The position numbers were made by a program, and so were the translations under genes. Shown here in pieces: positions 13,818 to 25,886 of a stretch of 64,000 nucleotides of DNA (position 1 is the stretch's first letter; each line of letters opens with the position of its first letter). This DNA comes from Tubulanus polymorphus (taxonomy: Eukaryota > Nemertea > Palaeonemertea > Tubulaniformes > Tubulanidae), in assembly GCF_964204645.1 (NCBI RefSeq), contig NC_134025.1:13273001-13337000 (forward strand), written 5' to 3'. A model generated the notes under the pieces. That model did no database searches, was not told the DNA's origin, and saw only the letters and a list, made by a program, of their open reading frames with translations.

Positions 13818-14030
13818 CAGGCATGGATCCAGGTGGGTGCTTTTGGGTGCTAGGGTCCCCCCTCATTAACAAAATACCCGGCTCAAATTTCTTATTCAAG
13901 GGTTGGGGTAGGAGGTACAATTTTGATATATGGGATTTAAACGTTCAGAATGCATGAAAATGAGTCGAGACTAATTTTCCAATACGTTTCAGTTGAGCAA
14001 TCCCTTTTGAAAATCATGGATTCGCCTCTG
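13818..14030. mobile_element. hAT-like MITE (degraded)
   Basis: Ends are CAGGCATGGATCCAGGTGGG at the left and the complement of CAGAGGCGAATCCATGATTT at the right, a style typical of hAT terminal repeats. AT-rich flanks TAATTATA / TTATATAT could be a decayed 8-bp target duplication. 213 bp, no coding capacity. Confidence 0.55.
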
Positions 14031-15213
14031 TTATATATACAATGAAGTTTATCTTCTAGATCAGATTTATTCCAGATTACCGAAATTTGAAGTGGGACTG
14101 ATTTTAGAAATTCATTATTTGCTGATGATTATAATGTTTATCATTTTTGAATTGTTTTATCAGTAATACTGAGTTATTTCCCCGGTTAATGAATAAACGA
14201 TGAATGGGCACCATAACACCGATTAAACATCGTTCCATGGTCACAACACACTAACTGAAATTCGGTGAATTTGAATTCCACAGTAGTGAAATTAATTACT
14301 TGTCTTTTCAAAAGGCCGAGTCAATTTGTATCATGACCGCTCGTTGACGTTTTTATTGCTTTTCTTAAGACTCGTCCCGTTGTTAAAGACCGCCTTCTTG
14401 GCCATCGTTTGAACCAATCCCACAAAAGCGACAATTGATCGGTGTATATAGCATAGCATAGGGCAATAAAGATGATTTAATGCGACTTTTCACCGGCTCA
14501 TACACTCGTAAACTTTTTAGGCTTCGGACTAGAGTAGCGCAATAAACTGACCAACAACTAGTGCTCGTAGGAACGGCCATTTTTTTCCAATCGCAAACAT
14601 GAACAGTTTTCTCAGGAAATAAAGATGAACATGACTTTTTCCCGAATTCGATACCAGACAGATATCGTTCTACTTTACTATCGTAAATAGACATGGTCCG
14701 CTTTATCGACTGTATCTGACTGAGTCTGAAATTGGTTTCATACCTTGGTCGTTCATCTTCGCTTAACTGAACCAACTCACTCATTAATCTTCTCGTGTCG
14801 AAGTCACTCCTTAAGCGTTGAGTGTATGGAGTTTACACCCTATGCCGCTAGCATCTCAACAGACCTTGTATTGGACGTGGCTGATCGTTCCTGTCCGAAT
14901 GAAAATTGAAAACAGCAAATGGATTTTTGAGTTTTAATCACCAGCTCCTATCAGCTAGAGATGTTTGGTGATTCCGACCCTATATAGTACGTACGAAATG
15001 AAAATGCAAACTCCAATGAAAATTTGAATGCACTTGCCGGACCTGCTCCGAAGTATATTAATCATGTGGTGGTGCATTATCCGCCAGTGAAGTGAATTGT
15101 GCGCTGGGGTCATTTGCGTCCGTCTTGTGACTCTAAAATGGATGGCTTTACTGCTCGGAGCAGACGTCGTAGATTTTGCTCAAAACCATCAGACGATATA
15201 TCGATGTAACCCG

Positions 15214-15222
15214 CGATATATA
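15214..15222 (+). promoter_or_regulatory. possible TATA box upstream of Wnt6 exon 1a
   Basis: CGATATATAG lies about 120 bases before the ATG of the upstream Wnt6 first exon. Position is reasonable for a core promoter but the word is weak evidence in AT-rich DNA. Confidence 0.22.
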
Positions 15223-15338
15223 GTATTAGACGGCTCGGTCGCACAGATTTTTGACGGATTTTTCATTTGAACGTGCCTTATTTTCAAAACTGGAAAATGC
15301 GGCTGTTGTGAAGTACTGACGTTTGCAACTGGAGCGCC

Positions 15339-18300
15339 ATGAGACTAAAATCTGTACTAGTTGTTGGTCTGGTTTTCTACTTAATGTTTCCAGAAAACAT
15401 TCTAGGTTTATGGTGGTAAGTGGTAAATCTTATACATACCCATGTTTCTTTGTTTACCTCTGATTGCTAGTGACACTTGATTTATGAAACCAAGAGCATT
15501 TTAGACTTATTTTTAAGAGTTTGATATTATACATAGATCACGTTTAGTATTCGATTCAGTTCGATTCAGTTTTCAACCAAGATTTAATTCAACTCGATAT
15601 TCGTATTCCTCACGCTTGTTTTCTTATTGCTTTTTCATAACTTACAAACGATATGAAATCGAATTTTGCTTACCTTAAGTATTATTTTTATACCATCTCA
15701 AGTGATGATCATATTTTCACTGACTTTACAATGGAGTTCAGATCTAATGAGCCTGATGAGATGAAATAACAAAAGTTTCAGTTTGCTTCCTAATATACCA
15801 CTTTAGAGTAGAAGTAATGTGCGAAGGGTGCCACGATTTTACATGCATTTCGTCGTAATGATAACTTTCTTCAAATATCCACTTCCAAACTTATTATCAA
15901 TTTGTGAATGATGATCTCATTTTGAAAGAGATTACATACATGAAATCGATATCAAGCGCATACAACATAGATACTACAATGAATGAAAGATCGCACATGA
16001 TTGATAATCAGTTGGTCGACGAGGACTGTGGACAACACCCCACCCAAATTTCATGGTCAATTCATTTATCATCAATCTTGAAATGACTAGACATGAATTT
16101 TCTGGCTGACGATGAAGTTAGTAAATACCAGTATACATCCGAGAAGCGAATTAGAGTATACGTATAAGCGTTGACAAGGTGAAAATTTACGAATGGCAGA
16201 ATATCGTTGCTAAATCTTCGTGGAACAAGTTTATGGCATTGGGTGTCTAGACCCTTTGGCTTTGATCGCTTCTTATCCGAGCGATACCGAAACATCGCAC
16301 TACCCTGGGTATAATTGCGTATATTAATAGATGCATATAATTCTGTTCTCTGAATCTTAACGGACACATTGCCGAGAATTTCAGTAAGATTTACGGACTT
16401 TCGACAAGATGAGCATATAGTGAAAAGCTAACGGGGAGCCACGAGCTCATAATGCTTGCAGCATTCGTCGCGATGCCCTCTCCCTCACTGGTGTAAATTG
16501 ATGAAGATATGTAGACAGCCAAAGATGGTACTTAAACCGGTCGTAAAAGCCCGAACCGAGACGCCTTTCGAGTTACTTTAGAGAATGGATGTCGGTCATT
16601 TGCGCATGTACTTTGTGTCACTTGTTTCATTTATAATAATTTGCCATCGACTTATTCTCGAGACGGAAAGTTGTAAATCCCCGGGATTATTTCCAATTAC
16701 AATGGCTTTAGAGTGGTAGGTGTTACTTTGTATATGTGTGCGTCGAAAATCTTGATGTGAGCATAATCGTGTTCGGTGGATTTCTGAATTATAATATTTC
16801 GTGGATTTTTCACTTTTGAATATAGCCGTATATTTTTTCCGTTTTTTTATCAGGTGGATATTTTTACTGACTAAATGAAATCTAGAAATTGAATGACGAG
16901 GATTTACATTTCATGCCACGTCCTTTCTGATAAATCGATGACTTATTCATTCACGATTTATTTTAATTTTTTATTTATTTCACGATTCGTCCTATCTTTA
17001 ATTTTCCTAATATAGATTTTCATCAAAAAGTTTTATGTATGTGTTATTTTTGATTTTAAACTTTTATTCCAGGGCGGTTGGCAGTTCACTACTCCTAGAT
17101 AAGAACAGCATTTGCAGAAAGACTAAATGTTTAGCGGGTAAACAGCGTCGTATTTGTCGAAAGGAGCCGCAGATAGTTCGCGAAGTAATAGACGGAGCGA
17201 AAGTCGCTATACGGGAATGCCAAGTTCAATTCGCCAATAGACGATGGAACTGTACCGCGCATCGCAGATCAATCGGCAAAATTTTGAAAAGAGGTAGGAT
17301 AAATATTTTAGCCATATTTTCCCCATGGATGAATATGGTTGGCTGATGCGGTCCATAATGCAAAATTCCTGATGTCCAAATGTAGGCGCTAGAATGTCAA
17401 AACGCCAGAACCAAAAAGCAAGGAAAAACGACGAAATTTCTCTAAATCTTTGTTTTGGCACGCTAAAACAAAGAACCTATTGTTTAGGTCGATCGAAAAA
17501 GGCATTTCATTGTTTTTGAGCCCCGCCAAAAACAAATCAAAGTCATTAGAAGTTATTTTTCGATTTGGCACGTTTTTTATTTGAGGCACTTCGTCGAAAA
17601 TCAGGATTTGCCTTCTCCCGTGTTCTGGTACACTTACATTCTAGCGCTACGAATATCACGAATTACGTTATAACGCGAATCAGCCACCATAGGTGAAGGA
17701 TCATTCATGTACTTAGTTATCATAACATTACTTCGGTGAGAAAAGAATACAGCAATAGAATTAATTTTACGCGATATTTGCTTAGATATATATCTGAAAT
17801 GCATCGACAGGCTTAACTAATGATTTTAGGACGGGTAATGGGAACAAACGGACCAAGGAAGGATGTAGGAGGTTATAGACGAATCAGATGTTTCTGCGCA
17901 CACCTTCACCATGTTACATTACTCATTAGTGCTAATGACATCCAATATACAAGGTTAACGCAGGAACCGTCGGTATTCTATGAAAATACAGTAAATTTTC
18001 GAAAAGGAACGCGTACCACGACAGTTTGATTGCCCTTTAATGAGTTGTATATGATTTGATGAACATCTGTAGAGACGGTTGATTAGTGTTTTCTGGTTTA
18101 CAGTGTCTGTGGGCTCTAGTCAGCAGGTTAATCGACCGGCGAATTACATTTATCACACATAATTCTGAATTCAAAAATGTGTACTTTCATTTACCTATAG
18201 GAACATTTTGACTTTCACTTGTATAACGCAATACTTGGTTTTATGTTCACAGTGGCTCCATGTGTGTGGACCTCAGAAATACAACTCGCTTTAGCAAATC

Positions 18301-21300
18301 ATAATCACGCTTTCAGCCTTGAATTACGCTAAAATGTTATGAAACTCGGTAAACAATCTACTCCTAAATCTGATTTACGATTGTAATGAACTGATTCAGA
18401 GAAACAAAATTACGCAGAATATTCAGAAAGAGGTTCGGTCGAACTCCACAGTTTGCACAGTTTCTGTACTTGATGCGCCAGAGTGTTGCCTATCATGAAA
18501 ACAGGTTGATATAATTTATAAGATTGTTCGTTTTAAGCGTATCTATGCCATAGACGTAGCCCGTTCACTCATTTTCCAGGGCAGTAACACCTAAATCACA
18601 TCTTTGAGTGCGATCACTCTATTAAGTGCTTCCTAAAACATGATCTAATGGACCGAAGGCTTTGTCGGCATCCCAAACCAATCAACAAGGACCTCATTTT
18701 ATTGACAAATAATCTTATGAATTATGATATATTGGAATTGCTTGTCTGCTCATCTTCTGAAATTTCGGTTTGTCTCAGTACATTTTCGATTATCTTCGGA
18801 GAATTTACTACCTAAGGCACTTCCGAGTGTCAACTAGAAACAAAAGTTCTCGGAATATAGAGGATTAAATGTTCATCGTTTCCAATTGTCCTGAACGTTC
18901 TACGAAAATAGAAGATGAACAGTTAGGTTATACTATAAACGTTAGATGAACTCTGAAACAAATTCTTGAAAATGACGTAAGGAATTAAGGATAAACAAAA
19001 ATATTCAAGTCTCTACAAATTCGCATCCATAATTTCTTTTCACGAGGGTGGTTTAAGGGGATGAACCCAGTGGACTGGTCTATCCCCTTCAAAATGTGAA
19101 TGTTCCTGCCAAAAATTTTGATATTTGCATAGAACATCTTCTAAAGATGAAAAATAAATCCAAATGGGCCCTGTTTAGTGATAAGGGCCAGAAATGTCCA
19201 TTTCGATCCTAATTTCTGTGGGAGGGCCATCAGAACCCCCATGAATGTTCGCACTTGCAGCCGTCGCATTGCCAAATCTGTCCTTTTCAAATAAAGTGCC
19301 CATTCCAGTTTTTAGGTCCACCCATTCAAAGCATCCTGGATCCACCCTTGTTCCAACAATTGTTGTATGACACATGCACCTGAAATATATTACGACTTTC
19401 TATGAAGTGTTTAATTAGTCCTGTGTTTCGTGCATTATTTCTTTTTAAGTAATCTTTTATGTCATTTTCTAGATACAAGGGAGTCAGCATTTCTTTTCGC
19501 CATATCGGCGGCCGGGGTGTTAAAATCAGTTACTGAAGCCTGCAGTATGGGTGAATTGCCTCTCTGCTCGTGCGTTCATCATCGAGACACGAAAACTGCC
19601 AAGGGTAAATTCGTCTGGAGCGGTTGCAACGATGACGTACAGTATGGATACACGAAATCGAAAGATTTTATGGATGCTCGGCCGAAAAAACGCAGGGGAG
19701 ATATCAGAACACTTATTCAGTTGCACAACAATGAAGCTGGACGAAGGGTAAGTGTCCGATTTTGGGCTTGGTAAATAACATACCGTATTAAAGTTTGCCG
19801 ATCTGAATGCTTTTCACGAACTTATTGAGAGCAATAAAATTGCAAAATTACATCTTACTTCCCTCTCCCCTCTGATAATGACAGTACCAAAGTATGTAAA
19901 CAAAATGTATTTTTGAGGATGGACAATTATACACCACTTAAACAACAAGTGTCTTCTAGTTGTCCAATTGATAGCCAACCTAATCGAAAGAGACAAATGA
20001 CATGCGGTATATAAGTTGCAATATATATAATAAGTTTTCAACTTTTTCAAATGACTCCCGGATGTGGCCAATCTCAGGGCGTCCGAGATGATATAAATTT
20101 TGTTGCGTCGTTTTCTGTTTGGTCATTTATCTCAGGATGACTCGCGTGGATTTATGAGAATCTGTTAAAACAGATCTTCGGATCGATATTTCCTGTCGCA
20201 CACCATGCATGCCTATGACACATGTGATTAATGTGGTGGATAAAAATCTGTTCGCAGAAATACATATATCTACATTATATCGAATCCGTTGGAAAACGAG
20301 ACAAGCGATATATACGTGAAGGCAACAGTCGATGAATTTAGACGCCATTTCAACTAAATTTAATTCAGATCGCGTTCCCAAAATCTTGAAAATATACCAC
20401 AGGTGAAAATGGAGAAAACTAGTAGGAAATACGCTGAGAATTGAGTGAACATGAGAATTTATTAACATTGGACATGATATTCTTATCTACATTAGATGAC
20501 ATACTAATAAGATTTTACCAATTCTATTGAAGTTTAGATATCACATATTCTCGATTAGAAAATAATTCCACATTGATATATCTACCTAAACACTGGCATT
20601 GCTTATCAACTTATACGATGGATCAAAATCAAAGGTTTTGGTGGAATCATAGACTGAAATCTGAGAAGATTTTTACAAGCTAGTTTGTTGTAATTTATCA
20701 ATAACATATCAAATCTACAATCAAATGAATAGTTTGTGTGAATGTTTTACGCACTAGTGTACGTAGATGGTTAAAACAAAATCATCAATCCACTTAGATA
20801 TCTTCAACCGAGTCGTCGATAACTCTGAAATAATTACTTCTACCTTACTAATCGTTATTAACGCTACACTCTTAGCACATTTCATTTAGATCGACATAAT
20901 GTAGGATTTAGGCTCATCCAATGATCAGCGGTATCCGATCTTGATGGGTTGTTCATAAAACATTCGACAGTCTCAAGTGAACCTTCGCCATAGCTCTGTT
21001 GTTTATCGTATTTTGTGCCATTTTTCAATTTGGATAAAAGATGAAATGGACAATCTTCGATCTAATTGGATTTTAACGAGTTACCATTAGTTACTGGAAT
21101 GTAGACTGTCAACTTAGTCATACATCTCGCATCCCGATGTCTAATTGATTAACTTTCCGTTCAATGACACGCTATGTGGAAGTTCAGATATAGCAAAGAT
21201 TTCATGTATAATACTCAAAATTCTGTTTAAAAGTCCAGATCTAATTGTTCGTAAACAGACAGCTGTTGTAAAACAAATAAAACATCTTGCATTTTTTTTG

Positions 21301-23047
21301 TCTGAGTGAAACAACACACTTACGTTCGTTAATTTACAGCAGGCACCATTGCACACGTTGCTCAACAAACGAATTGCGAACACATAATTTTATCACTATA
21401 ACCAAAAGATATGGTGGCTGATTTGGGCCATTACATAAAATACCTGGTATGCAAATAAGGGCGCCAGAACGCCAGAACGCCAAAACGAAATAAAAACGTC
21501 CAATTTCCGTTTTGGCATCCCCGCCAAAACAACGAAAAACGTCGAAATTTCTCTGAAAGTTCGTTTTGGCGCGCCAAAAACAAAGATTATTCCGTTTTGG
21601 CACCCCCGCCAAAACAACGAAAAACGTCGAAATTTCTCTGAATGTTCGTTTTGGCGCGCCAAAACAAAGAATATTCCGTTACTTTCGTTTGGCGCCCCCG
21701 CGAACTTTCAACATGCAAATTTATGCAAATTACACACAGGATCAACGTGCCAAATTGAAAAAATAATTTTACTGTAGTTGAATGCTTGTTTTGGCGGGGG
21801 TGCCAAAACGGAAATAACCGCGCCAAAACGAAATAATCTTTGTTTTGGCGCGCCAAAACGAACTTTCAGAGAAAATTGGACGTTTTTCGTTGTTTTGGCG
21901 GGGGCGCCAAAACGGAATTTTCTTTGTATTGGCGCGCCAAAACGAACTTTCAGAGAAGATTGGACGTTTTTTTTCGTTTTGGCGTTCTGGCGCCCTGATT
22001 TGCATACCAGAAATTTTTCGCTTTGGCCCTTATCAGCCACCATAAAAAGAGGTTTTCACAAGTCTACACCTAAATTGGTATAGATTTGTGGCTTGATGAC
22101 AGTTAAAATATTCACTTAGATTTGTTATGAGGGCTCTATACACTCATACTGATGAAGTCTTTTTCAATCCATTGTTAAACCATGGTTACCGCTCACTTGT
22201 TTTCAGTAGCGTTTGGCGTTTGGTGTTTTTGAAATTATTTTTCAATAATCAAAAATAATCTTACCATGGCTAATAGTTTGTGTGGGTGTGGGCGCCAAAA
22301 CCCCATTATATCCGTTTTTAAGGTGCCAAATAGAATTCCCAATCTTGGCGCTCCAAATAGACTTTTTAGTACATTTTGGGACCAAAACGCAAAAACGGCA
22401 ATTTTTGCGCACCAAGATGAATTATTTGACAAATTTCGGCTGTTTTTTGTATAAGTTTATGTGTGATGTTTCCATTTTGGCGTTTTGGCACCTTAGATTT
22501 GCATACCGAAAATATTTTCACGATTGCTCGAATCAGCTTCCATACTATTCTGAATTATGTATAATTTTTCCTTCCTATTCCACAGGCTGTGATAAACAAC
22601 ATGACCTCGAAGTGTAAATGCCACGGTTTGTCCGGCTCGTGTAGTTTAAAGACTTGTTGGAGGACGCTACCCCATTTTTCTGCGATCGGGAATGACCTTA
22701 AAAATCGATTCGATGGCGCGTTCAAAGTGATAATATCGAACGATGGAGATACACTAATATCAGCCGGCGATTCGAAGCCGTATCGAAAGATTGACCTTAT
22801 TTATACGGAGGACTCGTCGACGAACTTTTGTAAGGCGAGCAAACGACACGGATCTCTCGGTACGAGTGGGCGTCTGTGCGATCCGCATTCCATGGGCGTC
22901 GAGGGATGCGGGATTTTATGCTGTGGCAGAGGCTATCGCACCTATCAGATGACAGAGGAAGAGAACTGCCAATGTCGATTTGTTTGGTGCTGCGAGGTAA
23001 TCTGTAAAAAGTGCATGGTTACAAAAACGATCCATCGGTGTGTTTGA
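15339..23047 (+). CDS. Wnt6: Wnt6 secreted signalling ligand, complete
   Basis: Secreted Wnt ligand. Exons 15339-15415 (first exon 1a), 17073-17293, 19473-19747, 22586-23047; phases 2,1,0 give 344 aa plus TGA, near the usual 350-365. Exon 1a encodes a 24-residue hydrophobic signal peptide ending LGLWW, and exon 2 continues AVGSSLLLDKNSICRKTK, very like the vertebrate Wnt6 LWWAVGSPLVMDP..SICRK start. Exon 2 has AIRECQVQF and RRWNCT (N-glycosylation site); exon 3 has DTRESAFLFAISAAGV, ACSMGELPLCSC, WSGCNDD (WGGC in most Wnts), [22 protein letters not shown]; exon 4 has KCHGLSGSCSLKTCW (acylated serine near residue 209), GCGILCCGRGYRT and the C-terminal Cys cluster ending HRCV. Exon 4 is not split, unlike the matching part of Wnt1. 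A second possible first exon is listed separately. Introns carry MITEs (17334-17691, 21410-22044, 22262-22544). Confidence 0.95.
16585..16715 (+). CDS. Wnt6: alternative first coding exon (1b) of Wnt6
   Basis: ATG at 16585 opens 43 codons plus 2 bases ending GAGTG|GTAGGT, exactly the phase needed by exon 2 at 17073, where the split TG/G restores Trp as it does after exon 1a. The peptide has a strong hydrophobic segment, MYFVSLVSFIIICHRLIL, that fits a signal peptide, and ends MALEW before AVGS. Using it gives a 362-aa Wnt6. Two in-phase signal-peptide exons suggest alternative promoters; either could be the main one. Exon 1a ends in the more canonical LWW and has the better donor (GTAAGT). 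There is no transcript evidence here. Confidence 0.6.
17334..17691. mobile_element. TA-flanked MITE, family TGGTGGCTGAT (old copy)
   Basis: Starts TA|TGGTTGGCTGATGCGG and ends CGCGAATCAGCCACCA|TA. Inside are inverted words such as AAAACGCCAGAACC and CTTTGTTTTGGC. It lies in Wnt6 intron 2, 40 bases after exon 2. TA target duplication and short terminal inverted repeats fit a Tc1/mariner-type non-autonomous element. Confidence 0.7.
19748..21409. other. Wnt6 intron 3, plain part
   Basis: AT-rich intronic sequence with no recognisable exon, repeat end or RNA gene. Short open frames on both strands are unremarkable. Confidence 0.5.
21410..22044. mobile_element. TA-flanked MITE, family TGGTGGCTGAT (long, well-preserved copy)
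   Basis: Begins TA|TGGTGGCTGATTTGGGCCAT, then GGTATGCAAATAAGGGCGCC; ends with the mirrored GGCGCCCTGATTTGCATACC and GGCCCTTATCAGCCACCA|TA. The terminal inverted repeat is about 55 bp. The interior is an inverted array of a unit of about 60-65 bp built from the palindrome GGCGCGCC followed by AAAACGAACTTTC and AAAACGTC..AATTTCTCTGAA. It creates several overlapping but meaningless open frames. It sits in Wnt6 intron 3. Confidence 0.85.
22262..22544. mobile_element. TA-flanked MITE, same family, eroded copy
   Basis: The right end reads GGCACCTTAGATTTGCATACCG ... CTCGAATCAGCTTCCA|TA, matching the family terminus. The left end is diverged (TACCATGGCTAATAGTTTG then GGGCGCCAAAACC), so the start is approximate. 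Lies just before Wnt6 exon 4. Confidence 0.55.
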
Positions 23048-23472
23048 ATGAAAATATCGGTCTGAAATACGAATTCATGACAGTATTTTTACGAATGGCA
23101 ACGTCTCCTACATACAATATTCATCATTGTTCTCAGATCGACAATGAAAATACTTAAAGAATTTGATAATGATATATATATGTTTGTATAAAAGAAAAAT
23201 TTCATTGCACTCAGAGATTATTACACAGATTACAGTTAATACACGAAAATCCTTAATTGTATACAGGTTAGTTTCATTCAAATTCAAATTAAACCTTTTA
23301 ATTATACATATTCACATTTTCCTCTGTGAATCGACCTGCAAATGTTGTAGTCTTAATTGAGAATTCAATGCACCAATATCAAATTATTGTTTCAGTTTTT
23401 TATGTCCTTTGTAGTTACTGCATTTGCAAATTCATTGAATGAAATATATTTATTATCTAAACATATGCAACA

Positions 23473-23478
23473 AATAAA
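23473..23478 (+). terminator. possible polyadenylation signal of Wnt6
   Basis: AATAAA about 430 bases after the Wnt6 stop codon, the first clear hexamer downstream on this strand. Not confirmed by any transcript. Confidence 0.35.
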
Positions 23479-24394
23479 ATGTCATATATATCAAATGTAA
23501 TCGCCTTGTGTCGTTATACTTTCCTCTCCTAAGTTGAAACCGCACTTATGACCTTTTACAAGCTTACGAGGGTCGATGCTATAAATCAGAAATAATATTC
23601 CGCCGGTAAGCTTTACACAACACCAAAGAAAACCAGTCATATTGCATTATCAATATTGATTGAAAAAATATATCATATGAAACAAAACAATTATGATATA
23701 TCTTTGCAACTCAATTCGTTCGAGCGCCGAGACCATTACGTGCTAGCAAAATCGTCTTTCGTTCTTTCCTGTTTCTAGGGCAGGTATCACTCCCAAGCCT
23801 TAAATGCGAGCGTAAAGACCGCTGACATTCAGGCCTTATGTGCTCCCCCGACCGAAAATCTATAGCTTCGACTTTACAGTATTCAATTATAACCTGAATT
23901 TCTGGAGAATTTCATGGGATTAAACATGGACGAGGTTTTGTATTGTTATTCAATCAAATTCAGATAAACTAGAAAAAAATGTTCTATTCATTTCAATATG
24001 TTGATTTGTAAGTGAGTTATATCGATATGATACTTAATACCTCAAAGTTCTCTGCGATGTTAATAGATATCTTACTGATAATCGACCAGCTCGATTAATT
24101 GATTTGAAGAGTTAACGCATATTTGAATGAAATATTCGTTGGATGTATTGGGTGCAATATGGTTTGGTATCGATGGATCAACTGTATGTTCATGAAAGAG
24201 AACACGAGTATAAGGCTATTCTACAGAAAGGCGGTTCCAATGTGTTGAATCTGCCTCGGTTCAACTAATTGTCGGATCACAAATTAATCGGGAACAGAAA
24301 GTAACGACTGTAAGACATCCCACGCGATTCGCCGTTAAACGTAATTATTCACCGACTAATTTACATGAACCTACAGTAAAACCTATATTCGTCG
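23479..24394. other. intergenic DNA after Wnt6
   Basis: No exon, RNA gene or repeat end that I can support. AT-rich, with only short chance open frames. Confidence 0.5.
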
Positions 24395-25262
24395 TAAATA
24401 AACGAAACCCTGGATTTTAATTTATCTGCTAGTATGCTAGCGAATGCCGCTAGTAAACAGCTAGGTTGTTTGTTTAGTAAACATTTCAACTCAACCGGTC
24501 TAACTTATAAGACATTTACGAAAATTTACGATAGCACGGTTGTACCAATTATGGATTATGCAAGCACCATATGGGGTTTAAGGAATTTTGAATGTTGTAA
24601 TAAAGTCCAATTTAGGGCCATGCGAAGTTTTTTTAGGAACCGGGAAGCACTCATCCCTTTCCACCCTGATATGGGGTGGACTTCTGTTTCTATCAGGCAC
24701 AAAATCTTTAAGAAGTTTTACGTATGTGGTTTCGCTTCTGTGGGATGCCTGATGATAGGCTTACTAAACGTTTATTTCTGTATGATTATAAACAATCTCT
24801 AATCGGTAAAGTTAATTGGTGTAGTTTTGCGAAAAATGTCTTCGCCGAATGTCATATGGACTATTTTTATTATAATATTAATTTATGTAACTTAACCCCG
24901 TATCAAGTAAAAACTGTTTCTAATGATGCTAAGAAATCCTTGTGTCGAAATCATGCCTATATATGGTCTATGGAGGTAGCCTCTCTACCCAAATTAAGAA
25001 CATACAGGTTATTCAAACGTACATTTGGCACTGAAAAGTACGTTAAGAGAAACGTATCAAGGAAAGTAGATCAACTATTGCAAGACTGAGAAACGGATCT
25101 TATCATAAACATAGAGCTAGGGAGGTATAGGAACCTACCAGCGGAAGAGAGACTATGCCCTTCTTGTCCTGAGCGAGTAGTTGAGACAGAAATCCACTTT
25201 TTGTGTAAATGTTTAGCATGTAGTGATTACCGTATTAAATTGTTCGCTAAAATCCAGGAAGA
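24395..25262 (+). mobile_element. non-LTR retrotransposon, 3' part of ORF2 (pseudogene)
   Basis: Decayed C-terminal half of a reverse-transcriptase polyprotein. The frame from 24395 reads NETLDFNLSAS then MLANAASKQLG, followed by VVPIMDYASTIWG, the usual end of the RT domain in LINE-type elements. A frameshift near 24720-24730 moves to the frame with MPDDRLTKRLFLYDYK. A TGA at 25087-25089 interrupts, after which RYRNLPAEERLCPSC and ETEIHFLC preserve the C-terminal CCHC-like tail (E-R-C..C..E.H.L..C). 5' truncated, as is common for LINEs. It is not a host gene. Confidence 0.8.
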
Positions 25263-25330
25263 AAGACACTAAATATTTTGATGGATATATGAAAGCTGTG
25301 GGTACTGGAGTGTGTAATGGGTAGTGTAGT

Positions 25331-25367
25331 GTGATCTGTGTGCATTTGTGGCCAGCACACAGATCAC
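25331..25367. repeat. 13-bp perfect hairpin
   Basis: GTGATCTGTGTGC and its exact complement GCACACAGATCAC separated by 11 bases, just past the LINE remnant. It may be the 3' UTR hairpin of that element or chance. Confidence 0.5.
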
Positions 25368-25862
25368 ATTGTTCATTGGGGTTTGGTCCAGGACTCGCGA
25401 GATTTTCAACAACACGGAAGTAACGTGTAATAAATGATGACTTGAATTGCATGACTACCTACCACCCCTCATTATTGTTGGAAAACTAAACGTTCCGCAC
25501 TGACTAAAAATTAGTAATAACATTTTAGAAATGGCCAGAATTTCAACTTAGGTTCTATCTCATTTTTATTTTACAATTGCGATTGGTATAATTTTTTTTA
25601 AACGGCCGTTAAGGCTTCATGTTTCGTCTGCAATTCACTGCAAATAGTTACGCAACTACGCACATTTCAGTGTTTTTGGCAGCTGTACACTCAATCGGCA
25701 CCGTTCGTGACCAGCTTCACTGCGGAATTATCATTAATTAACATCGCCATATCACATCATCAACTTATATTATGCCTTAAAACCCTAACAGCCGAAATAA
25801 TTGAAATGCACACACGATTTCTAAGAGTGGCCATGTTTGTGTTCTACTGCTTCGCGTAAATA

Positions 25863-25886
25863 CCGCGCGGTGGCGCAACCGCGCGG
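25863..25886. repeat. GC-rich hairpin
   Basis: CCGCGCGGT and ACCGCGCGG flank six bases (GGCGCA), a very stable stem in otherwise AT-rich intergenic DNA about 1 kb before the kinesin ATG. Function unknown. Confidence 0.6.

Larger units (their letters stand above)
12936..15338. other. Wnt1-Wnt6 intergenic region
   Basis: 2.4 kb holding the Wnt1 3' UTR, one hAT-like MITE (13818-14030) and the Wnt6 upstream region. A 133-codon open frame on the minus strand (14784-14383) has no recognisable domain, no splice context and no homologue I know; I treat it as chance. Confidence 0.5.

Noticed and set aside
14383-14784. 133-codon open frame on the minus strand between Wnt1 and Wnt6
   Set aside because: No recognisable domain, no splice context, and composition like the surrounding intergenic DNA. 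Conservation in a relative would change this.
21334-22083. Cluster of overlapping open frames with FWRAKT/GAPK-type repeats
   Set aside because: They come from the internal inverted array of a MITE, in several frames and both strands, not from a protein.
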